NCBI GenBank assembly: GCA_023433855.1 | Contig: JAEYTV010000025.1 | Coordinates: forward strand, 1-18,510 | DNA length: 18,510 nt | DNA from: Pseudomonadota bacterium | Lineage (GTDB): Bacteria; Pseudomonadota; Alphaproteobacteria; Rhizobiales; Rhizobiaceae | Direction: 5' to 3' | Shown: positions 15,416-18,510 of the stretch, one piece after another | Numbering within the stretch: position 1 is the stretch's first letter | How the letters are laid out: the number at the start of each line of letters is the position of its first letter | Program-made: the position numbers and the translations under genes | Notes under the pieces: model-generated | The model's input: only the letters and a program-made list of their open reading frames with translations | Told to the model about the DNA's origin: nothing | Database searches by the model: none

Positions 15416-16017
15416 TCATTGCAGTTCGAGCATCCTCAACGCATTTTCGATCGCGGCGCCCGAGGCGGTATTGTCGAAGACGCACCAGCTTTCCGGCGCG
15501 AGGCGGTTCGAAAACGACCTGATCTCGTCCTCCGTATAGCTCGAATAGTAGATCCGGGGTTTGCCGTGCAGGCGCACGTACGCGGGCGGATCGTCGAAAT
15601 CCTCGGCCGACCAAACGGGCGCCGGATCTGCGAGAACCCTGTCGATCGCGTAGTTCCTCAACAATTCGATCGCTTCTTTCGAGCCCCAGCTCTTGTGTCG
15701 TACCTCGATGACGATTGCTCCGGGTTCGGCGTCGCGCATCGTCTTGAATGCGGTCTCGAGTTCGTCGGCGTCGAAGGCCAGCGAGGGCGGCAGCTGGCAC
15801 AGCAGCGGGCCGCGTTTCTTACCAAGTGGTTCGATGTCCTTGAGGAAGGTGCCGAGCGGCGGGCCGATCTCCTTCATCGCACGGACATGGGTGATCTCCT
15901 TGGGAACCTTCACCGAGAAGCGGAAGCTTTCGGGTACGCACTCAGCCCAGCGCAAAAGGGTAGACGACCGGCCGCGGCCTTCGGGAGCGCCCAGGCGGCT
16001 GTTGCGATGGTCGGCAA
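15416..16017 (-). pseudogene. DUF72 (YecE-like) family gene with internal out-of-frame deletion
   Basis: Residues encoded from 15955 down to 15416 match the C-terminal three quarters of DUF72 proteins: RWAECVPESFRFSVKVPKEI, then LLCQLPPSLAFDADELE, VIEVRHKSWGSKEAIELL, RLHGKPRIYYSSYTEDEI and the ending WCVFDNTASGAAIENAL. The N-terminal family motif is also present but in a different frame: TIATAAWALPKAAAGR (from about 16014), preceded by TTG at 16017 with GAGGA four bases before it. About 28 residues that should lie between (the Y...VE-I/N-S/T-F-Y segment) are missing, and the frame changes at 15963-15971. The gene is therefore probably dead, unless a shortened 179-residue product is made from TTG at 15955. 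Function of DUF72 is unknown. It reads into the mfd-like gene after 87 bases. Confidence 0.7.
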
Positions 16018-16034
16018 TTGGTCCTCAGATCCAG

Positions 16035-16160
16035 TCAATGTGATACCCGGTCCAGCGTAACGGCAGGGCCGGCGCGCAGTTCCCCACGCGGCAGCGCCAG
16101 GACAGGGTCGTGGGGGAACCCGGCAGAGCGCCGCAAGCGATCTGCCGGTCGCATCGTCAT
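16035..16160 (-). CDS. Small unrecognised ORF (41 residues) coupled to the hydrolase gene
   Basis: An ATG at 16160 overlaps the hydrolase stop (ATGA), and the frame runs 41 codons to TGA at 16037-16035 with the GC-rich third positions of the surrounding genes. The product starts MTMRPADRLRRSAGFPHD and continues PVLALPRGELRAGPAVTL. The stretch DPVLALPRG resembles the opening strand of phosphoribosyltransferase-like proteins (DPVVLALPRGG), so this may be the stub of a longer gene lost when the neighbouring DUF72 gene was damaged. It may equally be chance. An inverted repeat, GTTCCCCACG (16079-16088) and CGTGGGGGAAC (16109-16119), lies inside it. Confidence 0.3.
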   Translation of the reverse strand: MTMRPADRLRRSAGFPHDPVLALPRGELRAGPAVTLDRVSH

Positions 16161-17164
16161 CGTTCATTCCGCTCGATGAAATCCAGAAGAAGGCTCGTTA
16201 CTTGCTCAGGGGCTTCCTCTGCGATGTAGTGTCCGCTTTCGGGCAGATGCTCAAGCTGGGGATCCTTGAAGTGTTTCTTCATGAATTCGACGAGCAGTCC
16301 GTTTCCAAGGCCTCCGATGCCAAGTGAGGGGACGGGCAGTGTCTCCGGATATGTCAGTTGATCATCGAGATCCTGAGCATAGGCCTGATACCAGCCGTTG
16401 CCACCTCGTATGCCATCCCTTGTGTTATAGGCACTGGCGTAAACGGCCCGATCGCGTTCCGAAAGCGCATCCTTCTTGTGCAGAAGGGAATCCCAGAACC
16501 AGTCCTGATAGATGTGAGCGCGGCCCTCGATAAGCTGTTCCGGCATGTCATGCACCTGGTTAAAGGCAAACCACCAGAGGAAGAAGTCCTTCTGGAAATT
16601 GCCGGTCAGCGGACGCGGTGGAACAAGCCGCATGTCGCGCGTGCTCTGAGGCATTGCCGCCACATCCAGGAAGCTTACTGAAGCCGTCGCCTCGGGGTAG
16701 TTCGCTGCATAAGCATAGCCGACCTGGGAGCCGATATCATGGCCAACGATGTGCGCCTTCTCATAACCCAGTGTCCGGAGAAGCTCGCGCACGTCCTTTG
16801 CCATGTTCTTCTTGTCGTAACCGTTCTCCGGCTTGTCGGAGGCACCCATGCCGCGAATATCCAACGCGATCACATGGTGGCTTTCCGCCAGGCGAGGCAT
16901 GATCTTGTGGAAGGCCCACCAGGTTTGTGGCCAGCCGGGCATCATCAAGACAGGTGTGCCCCTGCCTCCTTCGACATAGTGAAGGCGGACGCCGTTGACA
17001 TCGGCAAATCCGCTCCTGAAGCCCTTGAGTTCGCCGACCAGGGTCTTGTTCGAGACATCGATCCCTTGGTACGGATTCCCCTTGTCGGTGACCTGAGCCG
17101 AGGCCATTGTGGGCAGCATCAACGCCAGCAGCACTGCCGCGACGTAAGTTCTACGACTTCTCAT
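16157..17164 (-). CDS. Exported alpha/beta hydrolase, epoxide-hydrolase/haloalkane-dehalogenase-like
   Basis: A 335-residue hydrolase with a Sec signal peptide (MRSRRTYVAAVLLALMLPTM, cleavage after ASA at ~23). Alpha/beta-hydrolase landmarks: LHYVEGGRGTPVLMMPGWPQ (61-80), DIRGMGASDKP (102-112), nucleophile elbow VGHDIGSQ with Asp143 rather than Ser, cap-domain aromatic residues (WWFAFNQVHDMPE; GWYQAYAQD), and the catalytic His312 in ESGHYIAEEAP. An Asp nucleophile is the mark of epoxide hydrolases, haloalkane and fluoroacetate dehalogenases. The oxyanion motif reads PGWP where many relatives have HGxP. The charge-relay acid is not obvious. ATG 17164 is preferred because GGAG lies nine bases upstream; ATG at 17170 is a close alternative and the frame extends to 17314. 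It follows the SRPBCC gene by 182 bases on the same strand and may share its TetR control. Confidence 0.85.
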   Translation of the reverse strand: MRSRRTYVAAVLLALMLPTMASAQVTDKGNPYQGIDVSNKTLVGELKGFRSGFADVNGVRLHYVEGGRGTPVLMMPGWPQTWWAFHKIMPRLAESHHVIALDIRGMGASDKPENGYDKKNMAKDVRELLRTLGYEKAHIVGHDIGSQVGYAYAANYPEATASVSFLDVAAMPQSTRDMRLVPPRPLTGNFQKDFFLWWFAFNQVHDMPEQLIEGRAHIYQDWFWDSLLHKKDALSERDRAVYASAYNTRDGIRGGNGWYQAYAQDLDDQLTYPETLPVPSLGIGGLGNGLLVEFMKKHFKDPQLEHLPESGHYIAEEAPEQVTSLLLDFIERNER

Positions 17165-17346
17165 TTGCATCAACTCCACTTCTAGAGGTTGCGGTTTCAC
17201 AAAACATGTTCGACCGGGAGGACCGTTCCGTTTGTGTTCATCGAGGCCCCAGATTCCAATGCGCTGAGTGCATGCGGTTCCAGCCATGGTGAGCTCGAAC
17301 TCGCCGCCAGGCAACGGGGCCGAATTGCCAGCTTGGGCAGCTTGCT
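17165..17346. other. Intergenic region between SRPBCC and hydrolase genes
   Basis: These 182 bases hold no supported gene. The hydrolase frame stays open across most of it, but the extension has no family resemblance and would bury the signal peptide. I see no convincing promoter or terminator, so whether the hydrolase is transcribed with the SRPBCC gene or separately is open. Confidence 0.4.
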
Positions 17347-17841
17347 TCAGGGGACGGTTTTAGCCTCCGCGGCCGCCGCCAGCATCTCGACCCAATCCTG
17401 GTGGTATCTGTACAGCGCACCCGGGTTCTTGCGGCCGATCTCCTCCAGGAAGAACTCGCCTCGCAATGTCTCCTCCGTAAGGAGATGACAGCCATTTGCC
17501 GTAGGAGTGATGACCCAGCCGTGAAACGCAGTCGAGCCCGTTTGATCTCCCTCGACAGTGGTCGACCAGGAAAGCCTGCGGCAGGGAGTCCATTCCTCGA
17601 CGACGGAAATCATGGAGAACCCGACCGTTACGCGGTTGTACCGCGTTCCCATCCTCAGTTGACGTTCTCCAGTGAGGATCGTGACCTGGTTTTCCGGCGG
17701 GAAGTAACTTGACCAATTCTCCGCATCGACGAGCAAGTCCCATACAGTCTGCGGCGTCGCGTTCACGGCAATTTCGTTGAGCGCGTAAAGGGCTGAGACC
17801 TTGGGGTCGTTGATTGGAGGAAAGCTAACGCGATCCAGCAT
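17347..17841 (-). CDS. SRPBCC-family protein (polyketide cyclase/dehydrase-like)
   Basis: A 164-residue START/Bet-v1-like (SRPBCC) protein. It opens with the usual strand-helix pair ALNEIAVNATPQTVWDLLVD and AENWSSYFPPE, continues with beta strands (MGTRYNRVTVGFSMISVVEEW; RRLSWSTTVEG; AFHGWVITPTANGCHLLTEE) and ends with the long C-terminal helix ALYRYHQDWVEMLAAAAEA. This fold makes a hydrophobic cavity for small lipophilic ligands; some members are cyclases or aromatase-like enzymes, others only bind. No signal peptide. The ATG at 17841 has GGAGA seven bases upstream. It is the first gene transcribed away from the TetR-type regulator, with a 22-bp imperfect palindrome over its predicted promoter, so it is the most likely direct target of that regulator. 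Confidence 0.85.
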   Translation of the reverse strand: MLDRVSFPPINDPKVSALYALNEIAVNATPQTVWDLLVDAENWSSYFPPENQVTILTGERQLRMGTRYNRVTVGFSMISVVEEWTPCRRLSWSTTVEGDQTGSTAFHGWVITPTANGCHLLTEETLRGEFFLEEIGRKNPGALYRYHQDWVEMLAAAAEAKTVP

Positions 17842-17891
17842 GCCTGTTCTCCACTCTTAATGGGTGACGCAACCTACCCGTTCGCTTCATT

Positions 17892-17913
17892 TTCTGTGTC
17901 AATCGATACAGAA
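17892..17913. promoter_or_regulatory. Candidate TetR operator (22-bp imperfect palindrome)
   Basis: TTCTGTGTCAA and TCGATACAGAA are inverted copies matching at 9 of 11 positions. The site lies directly downstream of the predicted -10 box of the SRPBCC promoter and would cover its start, as expected for TetR-type repression. Size and dyad form fit TetR/AcrR operators; binding is inferred. Confidence 0.5.
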
Positions 17914-17942
17914 TTCCTAGAAGTCTTGTTACGAGGTGTCAA
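17914..17942 (-). promoter_or_regulatory. Predicted promoter of the SRPBCC gene
   Basis: On the - strand, a perfect -35 TTGACA (17942-17937) is followed after 17 bases by TAGGAA (17919-17914), a weak -10 (3 of 6). A second TTGACA (17902-17897) inside the palindrome has no good -10 partner. The expected start near 17907 falls within the palindrome. Confidence 0.4.
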
Positions 17943-17954
17943 CGGCTTTATATA
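17926..17954 (+). promoter_or_regulatory. Predicted promoter of the TetR-type gene
   Basis: TTGTTA (17926-17931) and TATATA (17949-17954) are separated by 17 bases, each 4 of 6 to consensus; TATAAC two bases later is an alternative -10. The start would be near 17961, leaving a leader of about 27 bases without a visible ribosome site. It overlaps the opposing SRPBCC promoter. Confidence 0.4.
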
Positions 17955-17989
17955 ACGATCGATGCAAAAATATCCGAACGACGTTATAT
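17950..17989. repeat. 8-bp inverted repeat from the tetR-type -10 box to its start codon
   Basis: ATATAACG (17950-17957) and CGTTATAT (17982-17989) are exact inverted copies 24 bases apart. The first arm overlaps the predicted -10 box and the second includes the first two bases of the ATG at 17988. The arms may be two half-sites for a regulator; most of the first arm would be absent from a transcript starting near 17961, so a DNA role is likelier than an RNA hairpin. Confidence 0.4.
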
Positions 17990-18510
17990 GACCGAGATGA
18001 ACACATCGCGCAGCCGAGGGCGTCCCCGAGCCTTCGACAGGAAGGCGGCTCTTGCAAAGGCAACCCGTCTATTCTGGTGCAAGGGGTACGAGGCAACATC
18101 GATTTCTGACCTCACGGAGGCCATGGGGATCGGTTCGCCGAGCCTCTATGCTGCCTTCGGTTCGAAGGAGGCGCTCTACGAAGAGGCGCTGCGCTACTAT
18201 GTCGAGAACTTCGCGGACCTGGTTTGGTCCAGGTTTCATGCGGCGCCTACCGCCCGTGCAGCCGTGGAATCCTATCTCATGGATTCCGCCGCAGCTCTGA
18301 CCGGCTCCCTTGCAGACATACCCAGAGGCTGCATGGTGACTTTGTCTTCCGTCGCCAGCGAGGGCTATTCCGCACTTGGGGAGCGGGTGAAGATGCAAAG
18401 GGCCGTTACCCTCGACACCCTGAAGGAGCGACTCGAAAAGGCAGTCAAAGAAGGGGAATTGCCTGGCGGGAGTGATGTGCACGCTCTCGCACGTTTCGTG
18501 CAGACGGTCC
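17988..18510 (+). CDS. TetR/AcrR-family transcriptional regulator (C-terminus beyond the window)
   Basis: The frame is open from ATG 17988 to the window end, giving the first ~174 residues of a regulator that is usually ~190-210 long. The N-terminal DNA-binding domain is clear: RGRPRAFDRKAALAKATRLF, then GYEATSISDLTEAMGIGSPS and LYAAFGSKEALYEEALRYY, the TetR helix-turn-helix with the standard 'SLY.AFGSKE' end. The ligand domain includes DIPRGCMVTLSSVASEG with a cysteine in the position seen in the YxaF/NemR-like branch. A second ATG at 17997 is possible; neither has a clear ribosome site. It diverges from the SRPBCC gene and probably represses it, and perhaps itself, through the inverted repeats between them. 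Confidence 0.9.
   Translation, partial: MTEMNTSRSRGRPRAFDRKAALAKATRLFWCKGYEATSISDLTEAMGIGSPSLYAAFGSKEALYEEALRYYVENFADLVWSRFHAAPTARAAVESYLMDSAAALTGSLADIPRGCMVTLSSVASEGYSALGERVKMQRAVTLDTLKERLEKAVKEGELPGGSDVHALARFVQTV

Noticed and set aside
15910..16167. An 85-codon open frame on the - strand as an independent gene
   Set aside because: Only its second part (TIATAAWALPK...) looks like protein, and that part is the displaced N-terminus of the DUF72 gene; the first part is out of frame with everything recognisable.
1..18510. tRNA, rRNA, CRISPR array, insertion sequence or integrase
   Set aside because: No regularly spaced repeats, no transposase-like or integrase-like protein and no RNA-gene signature were seen on either strand.

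Overview
The window (about 60 % GC by eye) reads as a dense stretch of an alphaproteobacterial genome, most likely Rhizobiales/Rhizobiaceae. That placement is inferred from protein style, from tightly packed ABC-transport operons with ATGA overlaps, and from LacI- and TetR-controlled accessory genes; no rRNA, tRNA or single-copy marker is present to confirm it. There is no CRISPR array, insertion sequence, integrase or phage gene, and no gene-free gap reaches 300 bases.

Region 1 (1-4441, + strand) is a branched-chain-amino-acid-type (HAAT) ABC operon. It holds the C-terminal part of a periplasmic binding protein, two ATPases (LivG- and LivF-like), two permeases (LivH- and LivM-like) and an AhpD-like CxxC protein. 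Spacing is -4 to +13 bases throughout, so it is one transcript.

Region 2 (4509-11811) is a LacI-regulated carbohydrate locus. Transcription runs on the - strand from about 10725: Gfo/Idh/MocA oxidoreductase, TIM-barrel sugar isomerase/epimerase, sugar-binding protein, MalF-like permease, MalG-like permease, MalK/UgpC-like ATPase. The divergent lacI-type gene and a perfect 16-bp palindrome over the predicted start of transcription give a simple repressor/operator circuit. Two intergenic stem-loops flank the binding-protein gene and probably raise its mRNA share. The oxidoreductase plus isomerase pair suggests oxidation of an imported sugar or glycoside followed by isomerisation, epimerisation or bond cleavage; the substrate cannot be read from sequence.

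Region 3 (11987-16017, - strand) holds a full-length Mfd-like transcription-repair coupling factor (1113 codons). Just upstream lies a DUF72 gene whose N-terminal motif is out of frame with the rest because roughly 28 codons are missing.

Region 4 (16035-18510) is a small TetR-controlled set. An SRPBCC protein and an exported alpha/beta hydrolase with an Asp nucleophile are on the - strand, followed by a tiny ATGA-coupled ORF; a TetR/AcrR-type regulator, cut by the window end, diverges on the + strand. The 146-bp divergent region contains two separate inverted repeats placed on the two predicted promoters.

I see no clearly new multi-gene system. The most notable items are the sugar oxidoreductase/isomerase operon of unknown substrate, the Mfd-like gene beside the broken DUF72 gene, and the regulatory architecture of the two divergent promoter regions.
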